A stretch of DNA of 49,514 nt from Alkalibacter sp964582705 (lineage in GTDB: Bacteria; Bacillota; Clostridia; Eubacteriales; Alkalibacteraceae). The position numbers and the translations under genes are program-made. The stretch is from positions 1 to 49,514 of the forward strand of contig CAZOTE010000010.1 of NCBI GenBank assembly GCA_964582705.1. The letters are read 5' to 3'. Shown in pieces: positions 23,481-32,397 of the stretch; position 1 is the stretch's first letter, and each line of letters begins with the position of its first letter. The notes beneath the pieces were generated by a model, which was not told the origin of the DNA, made no database searches, and saw only the letters and a list, made by a program, of their open reading frames with translations.

Positions 23481-25549
23481 CGAAACTCCACCATCCCTAC
23501 AGCTTCTATTTGAATGTCGTTTGGTATTTCATTCAACGACAGTATCCCAATATCGGGAAAGGTTATCGAAATAAGATTTTTAAGTGCGGTCCTAACCTTG
23601 GGAGAAGCCAATATGACTGACTGGTAACCCTTCATCATCGACTCATCCGTCGCTCTTTTTATGCCGTCAAAAATCCTTGTTATCATATCCGGGTCGAGAA
23701 CCGGTATGGATCCAGATATGGATTTTTGAATATTTGAACCTATTAGGTCCTCTAGCTGAGAATCTATTGTTATCACCTTGAGCTCACCGTTTTGGTCTAG
23801 GTAATCCTTGACGATCGTCCTTTGCATACCATGCCTTACATGCTCAGTTAAAACTTCAGTATCCTTTATCGACAGCCCCTGGTCAGCCAATATCTCCAAT
23901 ATGGTCACAAGGTCTGTGATCGGAACATTTTCCTTTAATAAATTCTGCAAAACCTTCTGAACTTCTCCCAGGGTCAGGATATCCGGGATGAGCTCCTCCA
24001 CTATTACACCATAGTTGCCCTTCAGCTCCTCTATCAGCTCTTTTGTCTCCTGTCTGCCTAAAAGCTCATGGCTGTGTTTTTTAAGCACTTCTTTGAGATG
24101 GGTCACTAAAACCGTTACAGGCTCAACTATGGTATACCCGGCAAGATCTGCCTTCTCCTTGTCCTTTTCATCTATCCAGATGGCCGCCAAACCAAATGCC
24201 GGCTCTGTGGTGGGAATCCCTTCGAGTTTGAAATCCGAAGTGCCTGGATCTATTACAAGGTACTTGTTTACATATATCTCTCCGGCTGCTATGCGGTTGC
24301 CCTTTATTTTAAGAACATACTCATTGGGATCCAGCTGAAGGTTATCTCTTATTCTTATTGGATTTATCAATATACCCATCTCTGTAGCGCATTGCCTTCT
24401 GATCGAGGTAATATGTCCAACCAGGTTTCCTTCAGAGCCCTCATCCACCATGGATATCAGCCCGTATCCGATTTCAAGGGAAATAGGCTCCACCTGGTAA
24501 GATTTGACCGTTTCTTCCGCTTCCTTCACATGGCCGGCAGCAGAGATCTGCTCCCTCTGGACTTTGTTTTTTTCTTCCGCCTTGTCGTTTTCAAATATCA
24601 AATAACCTGAAACCCCGAGTATCGACGCGAAGACAAAAAACGGCGCGGATGGAAATGCAGGTATCATTCCAATCGCAAATATAACTATGGCGCCTATTCC
24701 CATTACCTTCCATGTTGAAAAAAGCTCATCAGAAAGAGTAGAGCCAAAGCTCTTGTCATTACCGGATCTAGTGACGATTATGCCGGCAGCAACGCTTATC
24801 AACAGGGATGGAATCTGGCTGACAAGTCCGTCCCCGATAGTAAGCCTGCCAAAACGGTCCAGCGCTTCCATCACCGATAGGCCTCCCTGAACTGAAAATA
24901 TAATGATTCCACCTGTAAGGTTTATCAGCGTTATCACTATTCCTGCAATGGCATCCCCTTTTACAAACTTGCTGGCACCGTCCATGGAACCGTAAAAGTC
25001 CGCTTCTCTCTGCAGGTCTATCCGCCTTTGTTTTGCCATCTCTTCGTTTATCGTTCCGGAATTAAGATCCGCATCTATCGCCATCTGCTTTCCGGGCATG
25101 GCATCTAAGGTAAATCTTGCCCCAACCTCTGAAACCCTGCCTGCACCATTTGTTACGACTATCATCTGGACGATGGTTATGATTACAAATATTACTCCGC
25201 CAACGACGTAGTTGCTTCCTGTAACGAATGTCGCAAAGGCGTTTATGACTTCGCCTGCAGCTCCTTGGCTCAGTATAAGCCTGGTAGATGATATATTGAG
25301 CCCCAGCCTGAACATTGTCATGATAAGGAGCATGCTTGGGAATATGGAAAATTCCAATACGCTCTTCGTAAAGAGAGTCAACAGCAGGATCATTATCGAC
25401 AATGACAGATTCAGGGTAAGTAAAAGATCCAAAAGAAAACTTGGCATCGGCAGTATGATGATTGCTATTATCCCCACGACTGCAAAAGCTATCGCTATTT
25501 CAAGGTATTTATTTATGTAATTCAATACAGATCTAACCGTTTCTTGCAT
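23477..25549 (-). CDS. flhA: Flagellar export gate protein FlhA
   Basis: FlhA (690 residues, normal length) forms the nonameric export gate. About eight membrane helices in residues 20-320 surround the FHIPEP signature, here seen as MPGKQMAIDADLNSG then RRIDLQREADFYGSMDGA. The large cytosolic domain (about 350-690) binds chaperone-substrate complexes. GTINEEMAKQ and LVTHLKEVLKKHSHELLGRQ are well conserved. The ATG follows a GGAGCTTAAA-type ribosome binding site 13 bases after flhB. Confidence 0.97.
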   Translation of the reverse strand: MQETVRSVLNYINKYLEIAIAFAVVGIIAIIILPMPSFLLDLLLTLNLSLSIMILLLTLFTKSVLEFSIFPSMLLIMTMFRLGLNISSTRLILSQGAAGEVINAFATFVTGSNYVVGGVIFVIITIVQMIVVTNGAGRVSEVGARFTLDAMPGKQMAIDADLNSGTINEEMAKQRRIDLQREADFYGSMDGASKFVKGDAIAGIVITLINLTGGIIIFSVQGGLSVMEALDRFGRLTIGDGLVSQIPSLLISVAAGIIVTRSGNDKSFGSTLSDELFSTWKVMGIGAIVIFAIGMIPAFPSAPFFVFASILGVSGYLIFENDKAEEKNKVQREQISAAGHVKEAEETVKSYQVEPISLEIGYGLISMVDEGSEGNLVGHITSIRRQCATEMGILINPIRIRDNLQLDPNEYVLKIKGNRIAAGEIYVNKYLVIDPGTSDFKLEGIPTTEPAFGLAAIWIDEKDKEKADLAGYTIVEPVTVLVTHLKEVLKKHSHELLGRQETKELIEELKGNYGVIVEELIPDILTLGEVQKVLQNLLKENVPITDLVTILEILADQGLSIKDTEVLTEHVRHGMQRTIVKDYLDQNGELKVITIDSQLEDLIGSNIQKSISGSIPVLDPDMITRIFDGIKRATDESMMKGYQSVILASPKVRTALKNLISITFPDIGILSLNEIPNDIQIEAVGMVEFR

Positions 25550-25562
25550 TTTAAGCTCCTAT

Positions 25563-26630
25563 CTAAATCTTTCCCTTTTTGTCCTTTTCCATCTGATAAA
25601 CAAGAGCCAGTATCTCCGCAACAGCCTGATACAGCTCGACGGGAACAAAATTTCCCGGCTCCACCTTTCCATACATCGTTCTTGCCAAGGGCTTGTTTTC
25701 GATTACCGGGATTTTGTTTTCAGCACCTTTGGCCTTTATCTTTTGAGCCATGTAGTCTACCCCTTTCGCGGTGACGACAGGCGCCTTATCCACACCCTGA
25801 CGGTATCTCAAGGCTATCGCAATGTGTGTTGGATTTGCTATTATTACGTCGGAGGTCTTGACCTGGCTCATCATTCGCTGCATGGACATCTCCCTCTGCC
25901 TTTGCTGTCTTGCAGATTTAATCTTGGGATCTCCTTCCATTTGCTTGTACTCGTCCTTTATTTCCTGTTTGGTCATCTTAAGATTCTTTTTAAATTCCCG
26001 TTTTTGAAATATAAAATCTATTATACCTAGAATAATCATCAATGCGGCTATATTAATGCTCAGCCCCCTTACGACTCCTATAAAGAAAGGAAACAGCTTT
26101 TCGGTCCCTAATTGCCCCGCATTTACTACCTGCATTATTATCCTTGAGAGGCCTTTATAGGTTATAAAACTAACCACCACAAGCTTTAAAATGCTCTTGA
26201 ACAGGTTGAATATGGCCTTTGAGGAGAATATGTTCTTGAATCCCTCTATGGGATTGAGCCTTTTAAAATCCGGTTTGATAGGCTCTACCGAAAATATGAA
26301 TCCTACCTGGGCTAAATTTGTCACTATCCCTGAAAATACCGCTATAACTCCAAATGGCATAAATATCATAAAAAACCGCATCACCCCTTGAATCAGTATG
26401 GCGCCTGCAAGCCTGGGACTTAAGCTATATACATCTGTACGCAAAGTTGCTCTTATCATTTCAAATGAGCTGGCAAAAAGATGCTGCCCCAAAACACCCA
26501 AAAATATGGCAAAAATCAAGAACGACACTGCCGAGTTAAGATCTCCGCTCTTTGCTGTTTGACCCTTTTTCTTGCTGTCTCTTAGCCGTTTGGGGGTAGC
26601 CTCTTCTGTTTTTGAATGCTTGTCCTGCAT
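25563..26630 (-). CDS. flhB: Flagellar export switch protein FlhB
   Basis: FlhB (355 residues) switches export from rod/hook to filament substrates after self-cleavage. The N-terminal KTEEATPKRLRDSKKKGQ is a family signature and four membrane helices follow. The cleavage site NPTH is intact at residues 266-269, followed by IAIALRYRQGVDKAP and the C-terminal domain. In some Clostridia FlhB is fused to FliR; here fliR is a separate gene 15 bases upstream. Confidence 0.97.
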   Translation of the reverse strand: MQDKHSKTEEATPKRLRDSKKKGQTAKSGDLNSAVSFLIFAIFLGVLGQHLFASSFEMIRATLRTDVYSLSPRLAGAILIQGVMRFFMIFMPFGVIAVFSGIVTNLAQVGFIFSVEPIKPDFKRLNPIEGFKNIFSSKAIFNLFKSILKLVVVSFITYKGLSRIIMQVVNAGQLGTEKLFPFFIGVVRGLSINIAALMIILGIIDFIFQKREFKKNLKMTKQEIKDEYKQMEGDPKIKSARQQRQREMSMQRMMSQVKTSDVIIANPTHIAIALRYRQGVDKAPVVTAKGVDYMAQKIKAKGAENKIPVIENKPLARTMYGKVEPGNFVPVELYQAVAEILALVYQMEKDKKGKI

Positions 26631-26644
26631 TTAAAATCTCCTAT

Positions 26645-27403
26645 CTAACGGAACAATCCCAAAGTTCTGTTTACATAATCACCCATCATTCCAAGGGTCT
26701 TTCCCGTAGCGCTGAACAATGAGGATATAATCACGAGAAACACCACCATGCCCACCAGAGATTTAAGGGGCATTCCCAGCATAAATACATTTATTTGAGG
26801 TACGGTCCTTGAAATCAGGCCCATCACTATATCCGTTACAAGAAGTACGATCAGCATCGGAGCCGCAATGCTGTAGGCAGTCTTAAAAGCAAAGGAAAAA
26901 ACATATACCACAGCCTCGAGGTTGAAAGCTGAAAAACCCAGCTCTCCAGGGGGGGCTGCAATAAAAGAGTCAATAAGTGCTCCAAGCAAGACGTGATGGA
27001 AATTCAGTATGAAAAATACGGCTATGCTCATCCAGTAGTATACCCTGCCGTAATATGAACTGGTATTTCCTGTAGCAGGATCTAACACCGCTCCCATTGA
27101 ATAGCCTACTTGAAAGTCTATCATTTGCCCTGCCATTTCAATTCCAGAAAAAACCAACTTGACTACAAATCCCATGGAAAGCCCAACTATAGTTTCCTTT
27201 ATTACGCCCAGCATGAATAGTATGTCATGTTCATATACAGTGCTTTGAGGCATCTGGGAATATGCGAACCAACTCAGCACCAGGCAAAAAGCGACCTTTG
27301 ATGTGTTGGGGAGGCTTTTATGGGAAAAGCCCGGCACTACTACTATAAAGGAAGTTATCCTTGCAAATATGAATAAAAACATCTGAAGTTCAAATACGAA
27401 CAT
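26645..27403 (-). CDS. fliR: Flagellar export gate protein FliR
   Basis: FliR (252 residues) is a membrane component of the FliPQR export channel. The N-terminal FARITSFIVVVPGFSHKSLP and GQMIDFQVGYSMGAVLDPAT are conserved signatures. About six hydrophobic segments are present. The gene is 10 bases after fliQ and 15 before flhB. It is of ordinary length and not fused to FlhB. Confidence 0.96.
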   Translation of the reverse strand: MFVFELQMFLFIFARITSFIVVVPGFSHKSLPNTSKVAFCLVLSWFAYSQMPQSTVYEHDILFMLGVIKETIVGLSMGFVVKLVFSGIEMAGQMIDFQVGYSMGAVLDPATGNTSSYYGRVYYWMSIAVFFILNFHHVLLGALIDSFIAAPPGELGFSAFNLEAVVYVFSFAFKTAYSIAAPMLIVLLVTDIVMGLISRTVPQINVFMLGMPLKSLVGMVVFLVIISSLFSATGKTLGMMGDYVNRTLGLFR

Positions 27404-27412
27404 GGCTCTCTC

Positions 27413-27676
27413 CTAAAGGTTCGGTATCAGTCGCAGCAAGTCTCGAGCATAATTTGTCATCATATTCATCATGAAGCTGCCGAACAGAATAAGAGAGAAT
27501 ATTACAGCTATCATTTTGGGAACGAATGAAAGCGTCTGCTCCTGCACCTGTGTCGTAGCCTGCAAAACGCTAATGATGAGTCCTACCACCATAGCCACTA
27601 TCAAAATAGGCGCTGCTACTGCTATTGTCGTTAAAAATGCACTTCTTAAAAGATCTAATGCCATCGTTTGATTCAT
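27413..27676 (-). CDS. fliQ: Flagellar export gate protein FliQ
   Basis: FliQ (87 residues) has two membrane helices and packs around FliP and FliR in the export gate. ISVLQATTQVQEQTLSFVPK (residues 35-54) is the family signature. It lies 9-10 bases from fliP and fliR. The ATG follows AGGAGG. Confidence 0.96.
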   Translation of the reverse strand: MNQTMALDLLRSAFLTTIAVAAPILIVAMVVGLIISVLQATTQVQEQTLSFVPKMIAVIFSLILFGSFMMNMMTNYARDLLRLIPNL

Positions 27677-27685
27677 GACTACCTC

Positions 27686-28450
27686 CTATCCAAAGCTGTT
27701 GAGCAAAGACTCCACAACCAAATACCAGCCGTCTACAAGAATGAATAAAAGCAGCTTAAAGGGCAGCGATATCATGACAGGAGGCAGCATGAACATCCCC
27801 ATCGACATCAATATGCTCGAAACCACTATGTCCATGACCAAAAATGGCAAAAACAGTATGAATCCGATGCTAAAGGCCATCCTAAGCTCGCTTATGGTAA
27901 ACGCCGGAACGATCACTGTGAAGGACAGATCCATTGGGTCATCAAGGTTTTCCATTTCAGCTGCTCGCATAAACAGAGCTAAATCTTTCTCCCTGGTTTG
28001 CTCCAGCATGAATCGCTTAATTGGATCTGCACCTATTTCAAATGCTTCTTCCTGAGATATCTCTTCATTTAAAAAGGGAGTCATTGCCTCATCCATTACC
28101 TGAGAGTATACAGGCTGCATGACAAACAGGGTTATAAAAAGAGCCAATCCTATAAGCACTTGATTCGGCGGAGTCTGCTGACTTCCTATGGCGTTTCTTA
28201 AAAAAGACAAGACTACCACCACTCGGGTGAAGCAAGTGGTCAGAATCAAAAATGCCGGTACAAGCGTCAATATCGTGAGGAGAATAAATACCTTAACCGT
28301 ATCCACCAGTGCTTGTGGCTCGTTTTCTGCTGAGTTGAAATTTATGCCGAATTCGCTTAAGTCCAAGCCATTAGCCGATGCCTCTTGGGGAGCTAATAGG
28401 GAAATAGCCAATATGATTGTCAAAATTATTATCAAGTGCTTTTTATTCAC
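27686..28450 (-). CDS. fliP: Flagellar export gate protein FliP
   Basis: FliP (254 residues) is the core of the export channel. A cleavable signal peptide is likely (KKHLIIILTIILAISLLAPQ). SFTRVVVVLSFLRNAIG-type conservation appears as CFTRVVVVLSFLRNAIGSQQ, then PPNQVLIGLALFITLFVMQP. The C-terminal part ends GWYLVVESLLNSF. The start overlaps the fliO end by 8 bases. Confidence 0.96.
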   Translation of the reverse strand: MNKKHLIIILTIILAISLLAPQEASANGLDLSEFGINFNSAENEPQALVDTVKVFILLTILTLVPAFLILTTCFTRVVVVLSFLRNAIGSQQTPPNQVLIGLALFITLFVMQPVYSQVMDEAMTPFLNEEISQEEAFEIGADPIKRFMLEQTREKDLALFMRAAEMENLDDPMDLSFTVIVPAFTISELRMAFSIGFILFLPFLVMDIVVSSILMSMGMFMLPPVMISLPFKLLLFILVDGWYLVVESLLNSFG

Positions 28451-28781
28451 GGTTTTTCCTCATCTGCATTAATTTATTCAAAGGATTCTCTTCAAACCTT
28501 AGGTTTCTTTCTTCTATGACCCTTTCCACCTCTAAGCTGTCTAGATCCTTTAATATCTTTACATCCCCTTGGGTTACGCTTATCAAGTGGTAAGTCCCTC
28601 CCACCTTTGCAACCGCCATGTATGATTGATTCGTCAGGGGCGTTTTTTCTACTATGGTGACGTAATTATTGCCCCCCGGCATGAGCTTTTTTCCGCCTCT
28701 TAGCACCACATAAGCCAAGCCTATAACCGCAGCCAATGCCGCTATAGTCTGCAACAAAGTGAATAATATTTCAAAATCCAT
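28443..28781 (-). CDS. fliO: Flagellar export assembly protein FliO/FliZ
   Basis: FliO (112 residues) helps FliP assemble. One membrane helix (about residues 5-28) is followed by VLRGGKKLMPGGNNYVTIVE and LTNQSYMAVAKVGGTYHLI. This cytosolic beta-type domain is typical of the family. The ATG at 28781 has AGGAG 7 bases upstream, better than an adjacent TTG. It directly follows fliL; in Bacillus, fliM, fliY and cheY would lie between them. Confidence 0.88.
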   Translation of the reverse strand: MDFEILFTLLQTIAALAAVIGLAYVVLRGGKKLMPGGNNYVTIVEKTPLTNQSYMAVAKVGGTYHLISVTQGDVKILKDLDSLEVERVIEERNLRFEENPLNKLMQMRKNRE

Positions 28782-28791
28782 CAAAACACTC

Positions 28792-29247
28792 CTACTGGAT
28801 CAAGAAGTCCGTAAAATAGACCTCTTCAACCACTTCTTCTTCCAAGGCTTGGTTTATCTGCTTCTTAAGCTGGGCCTTGACCTTTTCCAAGCCATCTTGA
28901 GCCAACAGCTGGTTTGGAGAATAGCCCATGAGGTCGGTTATCACTACATCTCTTATCTGGCTGGTCTTCTCTTCAAGCAAAGAACCTTTTTTCTTGTCGG
29001 TGTACATCAGGGACACCTGTGTCTTGAGATAATTTGTAGTTCGTCCCTCTGAATTCAGGTTCACCACAAAGCTATCCATCTGAACTATGTATTCTTCATG
29101 CTTAACAAATCTATCGGTAACATCCGACAATTTGATTCCGGTAGCCATGAATATCACTGCCACGATACCTAAAAGGATAACCGCCGTCAATATTATTATT
29201 ATGACTACCAGCTTGTTAGGTTTTTTCTTCTCACCTTCCGCTGCCAC
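28792..29247 (-). CDS. fliL: Flagellar basal body-associated protein FliL
   Basis: FliL (151 residues) surrounds and supports the stator. A short basic cytosolic end is followed by one membrane helix (residues 12-36) and a periplasmic-type domain. That domain has SFVVNLNSEGRTTNYLKTQ and IRDVVITDLMGYSPNQLLAQ. The start is a GTG sharing one base with the motB stop (TAGTG). Confidence 0.92.
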   Translation of the reverse strand: MAAEGEKKKPNKLVVIIIILTAVILLGIVAVIFMATGIKLSDVTDRFVKHEEYIVQMDSFVVNLNSEGRTTNYLKTQVSLMYTDKKKGSLLEEKTSQIRDVVITDLMGYSPNQLLAQDGLEKVKAQLKKQINQALEEEVVEEVYFTDFLIQ

Positions 29248-30008
29248 TAGAATTCCCCGCTTTCTTCATCCATTATGATCAACAGGTTTACCCTCCTGTT
29301 TAATGCCCGGTTTGTAGCTGTGTCGTTGTTTGCTATCGGCCGGTACTCACCATAACCGATGGCTGAAAGCCTGCTTTCCGGAACACTTTTTTCTTCGCAT
29401 AAATATCTCACTACCCTGACCGCTCTATCCGCTGATAGCTCCCAGTTTGTTGGGTAATTCACCGTGTTGATTGGCACGTTGTCCGTATGTCCTTCCACCA
29501 CGATCTCGTTTGAAAACTGGAGGAAAAGGCCCTCCAGTTGATCCAAGATTTCTTTTCCTCCCATTTTAAGATCTGCTTCCCCGGATTCAAAGAGTATCGC
29601 TTCCTTAATATCGACAAAAACCCCGTTTCTGTTCAGACTGACATTCACATCTGCTTCAAGGCCATGCTCGTCGATATACTCCCTTACCTGGGTATACATC
29701 TTCAGTGTTTCTTCTTTTATGGTGCTTCTCTCCAATATATCTTGAACAACCTTGTTCTGGTCATCCAAAGGGATATCCGGAGTCGTTTCCTGTCCGTCGA
29801 ATATTGCCGGCTGTCCTTCTCCCATCAATACCGCCTGGAGAGAGTAGCTGATGTCCTTGAACTTTTGAACGTCCACGGTAGAGATAGAATAAAGCAGTAT
29901 GAAAAATGTAAGGAGCAATGTCATCATATCGGAAAATGTAGCCATCCACGCGGGTGCTCCGCTGGAAGAATCATTCCCGGATTTTCTCCTTCTTCTCTCC
30001 CTACTCAT
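29247..30008 (-). CDS. motB: Flagellar stator protein MotB
   Basis: MotB (253 residues) anchors the stator to peptidoglycan and carries the ion-conducting aspartate. The membrane helix APAWMATFSDMMTLLLTFFI has Asp27 in the conserved place. The C-terminal OmpA-like domain has VEGHTDNVPI, NWELSADRAVRVVRYL and NRALNRRVNLLI. Whether the motor uses protons or sodium cannot be settled from this helix alone. This matters because the Rnf complex nearby makes one of the two gradients. It overlaps motA by 8 bases and fliL by one. Confidence 0.95.
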   Translation of the reverse strand: MSRERRRRKSGNDSSSGAPAWMATFSDMMTLLLTFFILLYSISTVDVQKFKDISYSLQAVLMGEGQPAIFDGQETTPDIPLDDQNKVVQDILERSTIKEETLKMYTQVREYIDEHGLEADVNVSLNRNGVFVDIKEAILFESGEADLKMGGKEILDQLEGLFLQFSNEIVVEGHTDNVPINTVNYPTNWELSADRAVRVVRYLCEEKSVPESRLSAIGYGEYRPIANNDTATNRALNRRVNLLIIMDEESGEF

Positions 30009-30810
30009 ACGCCTCGGCCTCTCTTTGATCAGAGGATTTTTCCTGCTTTATTAGCAGATGCTCTTCCGGCGAGAGGTATGTCATCAATTTTTCTTCCAGG
30101 ATTCTTGGGTTTGTACCCGCCTGAATTTCTATTATCCCCTCTATAGCCATCTCTTTCGAAAACATTTCTTCATCGGTCTGTACGCTTAAATTGCTGGCAA
30201 TTGGTATGAAGACCAGGTTTGCGACCAGTGACCCGTAGAAGGTGGTTATAAGCGCTACGGCCATTCCTGTGCCTATGGATGCCGCATCCTGCAGATTCGC
30301 CAACATCACCACCAAACCTATCAATGTGCCCAACATCCCAAATGCGGGAGAAAGCTCTCCCCATTTGCTGAATATATTCTGCCCCATCCTATGCCTTCTT
30401 TCGGTGGTCTCCATCTTAAGGGTCAATATCTCCCGTATTATATCCGGTTCTATACCGTCTACCACCATCTGCAGCCCGGATACGACAAAGTCATCTTCCA
30501 TACCGTTGATATCGTCCTCCAAAGCCAACAGGCCGTCTCTTCTTGCCTTCCTTGCAAGATCCGAGAATATCTCAATCAGAGCCTTTCTGTCAGTTTCAGG
30601 TTCATTCACAAGCATCTTGAGCATGCTTGGGACCTTTAAAAGGTCTCTGAGGGGGAAGCTTATCAAAAGCGCACAAAAGGATCCGCCTATCGTAACCACC
30701 AGTGAAGAAGCACTTATAAAGTTCTGTATGTCCCCGCTTAACATTATCGACGTGATTATCAGGCCGAAGCCGGCAATCATTCCGACTACAGCAGTAAAGT
30801 TCTTTTTCAT
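30001..30810 (-). CDS. motA: Flagellar stator protein MotA
   Basis: MotA (269 residues) forms the ion channel and torque unit with MotB. There are four membrane helices. The large cytosolic loop carries the charged residues that touch FliG (RKARRDGLLALEDDIN). The conserved proline motif is WGELSPAFGMLGTLIGLVVML in part (WGELSPAFGM then LGTLIGLVVM). The start overlaps the flbD end by 4 bases. Confidence 0.95.
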   Translation of the reverse strand: MKKNFTAVVGMIAGFGLIITSIMLSGDIQNFISASSLVVTIGGSFCALLISFPLRDLLKVPSMLKMLVNEPETDRKALIEIFSDLARKARRDGLLALEDDINGMEDDFVVSGLQMVVDGIEPDIIREILTLKMETTERRHRMGQNIFSKWGELSPAFGMLGTLIGLVVMLANLQDAASIGTGMAVALITTFYGSLVANLVFIPIASNLSVQTDEEMFSKEMAIEGIIEIQAGTNPRILEEKLMTYLSPEEHLLIKQEKSSDQREAEAYE

Positions 30811-31010
30811 CGTTCAACCTCCGGTAATCCGAGATATATCTTTCTTTTGTATCTGACTATTTCTTCAATAATTATTTCCGGCGACTCCTTGACCCTCATG
30901 GTCCTTCCGTCTGTCAAGGTTATGACAGTGTCCGGGAGAGCTTCAATTTTTACGATCATGTCGCTGTTGAGGTAAAACTCATTGCCGCTAAGAGAATTTA
31001 AAGGTATCAT
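30807..31010 (-). CDS. flbD: FlbD/SwrD flagellar protein
   Basis: This 67-residue protein of the FlbD/SwrD family has IPLNSLSGNEFYLNSDMIVK, then IEALPDTVITLTDGRTMRVK, then SPEIIIEEIVRYK. In Bacillus SwrD raises motor torque by supporting the stator; the same role is likely here since it is coupled to motAB. It begins 55 bases after flgE. Confidence 0.93.
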   Translation of the reverse strand: MIPLNSLSGNEFYLNSDMIVKIEALPDTVITLTDGRTMRVKESPEIIIEEIVRYKRKIYLGLPEVER

Positions 31011-31065
31011 TAGGTTCCTCCAATGTGCAGGGCACGTTTGTGTTTGATTCTTGCTCAGTGCTTAA

Positions 31066-31950
31066 TTACCTCTTGAGGTTGATAAGCTCCTGGAGCATCT
31101 CATCAGAAGTGGTTATCGTCCTTGAATTTGCCTGGTAGGATCTGCTTGTGATTATCATTTCGGTAAATTCATTTGCCAGGTCCACATTTGACATTTCTAT
31201 TACGCCCTGTCGTATCGTCCCGTATCCTTCAGAATTTGCGATGCCAAATTCAGGTGCACCCGAGTTGTTGGATGCCGTGTAGTTGTTGTTGCCTGCCTTT
31301 TCCAAGCCTTCTCCGTTGTTGAACTTGCTTACTGCCAGCTGTCCGAGAAGGTATGGATTTCCATCGCTGAAAACTCCGATAATCTGGCCGCTGCCATCGA
31401 TTGAGAATGTCTCAAGGCTTAAATCTTCGCCTCCCACAGTTATATTGTTTGGGATGCTCAACGGCGCAAGGTTTTCTTCTCCCAAATTCACCACTGCGTC
31501 ATCAGGCGAAGCAATCTCGGCAGGCAAATATCCCAGTACTCTGAATCCACTGGCGTTTACTAAATTGCCCTGGTAGTCTCTGTAAAAGGCGCCGTCTCTG
31601 GTATAATACTTCATGTTAGCTCCTGTATCCTGGCTTACGACGAAAAAGCCGGTGCCTTCGATTGCAAAGTCAAGGTCTCTATTGGTAGGTTGAAGTGCAC
31701 CTCCGGTCATGATAGTATCTATTGACCCAACTTTTACTCCAAGGCCAATTTGCTGGGGATTGACGCCGCCTAGGTTGTTGGCCGTCGGCGATTGGGCGTT
31801 TGCAATGGTTTGGCTTAGCATGTCCTGAAATCTGACCCTGCCGGATTTGAATCCTGTAGTGTTTACATTTGCTATATTGTTTCCTATTACGTCCATTTTA
31901 GTTTGGTTGTTTCTCATTCCGCTTACGCCTGCATATAGCGATCTTAACAT
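31066..31950 (-). CDS. flgE: Flagellar hook protein FlgE
   Basis: FlgE (294 residues) polymerises into the hook. The N-terminal MLRSLYAGVSGMRNNQTKMD and NIANVNTTGFKSGRVRFQDM match rod/hook proteins. The centre has DLDFAIEGTGFFVVSQ and the C-terminal helix includes ITSRSYQANSRTITTSDEML. It is short for a hook protein, as in Bacillus, and lacks the large variable domain of enteric FlgE. Position after fliK and flgD identifies it as the hook rather than a rod protein. The ATG follows AGGAGG. Confidence 0.9.
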   Translation of the reverse strand: MLRSLYAGVSGMRNNQTKMDVIGNNIANVNTTGFKSGRVRFQDMLSQTIANAQSPTANNLGGVNPQQIGLGVKVGSIDTIMTGGALQPTNRDLDFAIEGTGFFVVSQDTGANMKYYTRDGAFYRDYQGNLVNASGFRVLGYLPAEIASPDDAVVNLGEENLAPLSIPNNITVGGEDLSLETFSIDGSGQIIGVFSDGNPYLLGQLAVSKFNNGEGLEKAGNNNYTASNNSGAPEFGIANSEGYGTIRQGVIEMSNVDLANEFTEMIITSRSYQANSRTITTSDEMLQELINLKR

Positions 31951-31983
31951 TTGTGTTTCCTCCTAGGATTTAATTTTTTTATT

Positions 31984-32036
31984 GCCGCTTCAGTCGGTCC
32001 GCGGCTTAATGGCTTCCTCTAGAGGTCCGGCCATTA
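31984..32036 (-). promoter_or_regulatory. Two stem-loops between the TIGR02530 gene and flgE
   Basis: The first hairpin has outer stem TAATGGC/GCCATTA (32007-32036) and inner palindrome CCTCTAGAGG; it begins at the stop codon of the upstream gene. The second has stem GCCGC/GCGGC (31984-32005). Neither is followed by a T-run on the minus strand, so they look like mRNA processing or stability elements rather than full terminators. Confidence 0.5.
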
Positions 32037-32396
32037 TTTAATGCTTATAGCGCTGTCTATGTTTGTTACTGACTCCATCTCCCCGCTATTCATTGCAGTG
32101 ATGATGGTTCTATTTTGCACGCTTGCAATAAACGCTGCATCCTTATAGAGAAGAAGGCTCTCTCTTGCTCCTTTTTTCCCCAAAGTTTCAATTGCGTCGT
32201 TTATTTTCTCCATGTCTGTGTCGTCAAGCTCTATTTGCCTCTTATCCATTCTATCCATGGCATGAGCTGAAATCTTCACTGATGGCTTCGGCTTTACCTT
32301 TTCGAGAAGCACCTTCTCAAAATCACCATTTGCTTTGTTGCTGGCATATCCGCTTTTAACGGGAATTATTTGCCCGTTTTGAATTTTGAACGTCAT
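32034..32396 (-). CDS. Flagellar operon protein of TIGR02530 type
   Basis: This 120-residue protein of unknown function occurs between flgD and flgE in Firmicutes. HAMDRMDKRQIELDDTDMEK, then INDAIETLGKKGARESLLLY, then KDAAFIASVQNRTIITAM is the conserved core. No signal or membrane segment is present. The ATG at 32396 lies just after the flgD stop. A GTG at 32408 is also possible but lies inside flgD. Confidence 0.85.
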   Translation of the reverse strand: MTFKIQNGQIIPVKSGYASNKANGDFEKVLLEKVKPKPSVKISAHAMDRMDKRQIELDDTDMEKINDAIETLGKKGARESLLLYKDAAFIASVQNRTIITAMNSGEMESVTNIDSAISIK

Positions 32397-32397
32397 A

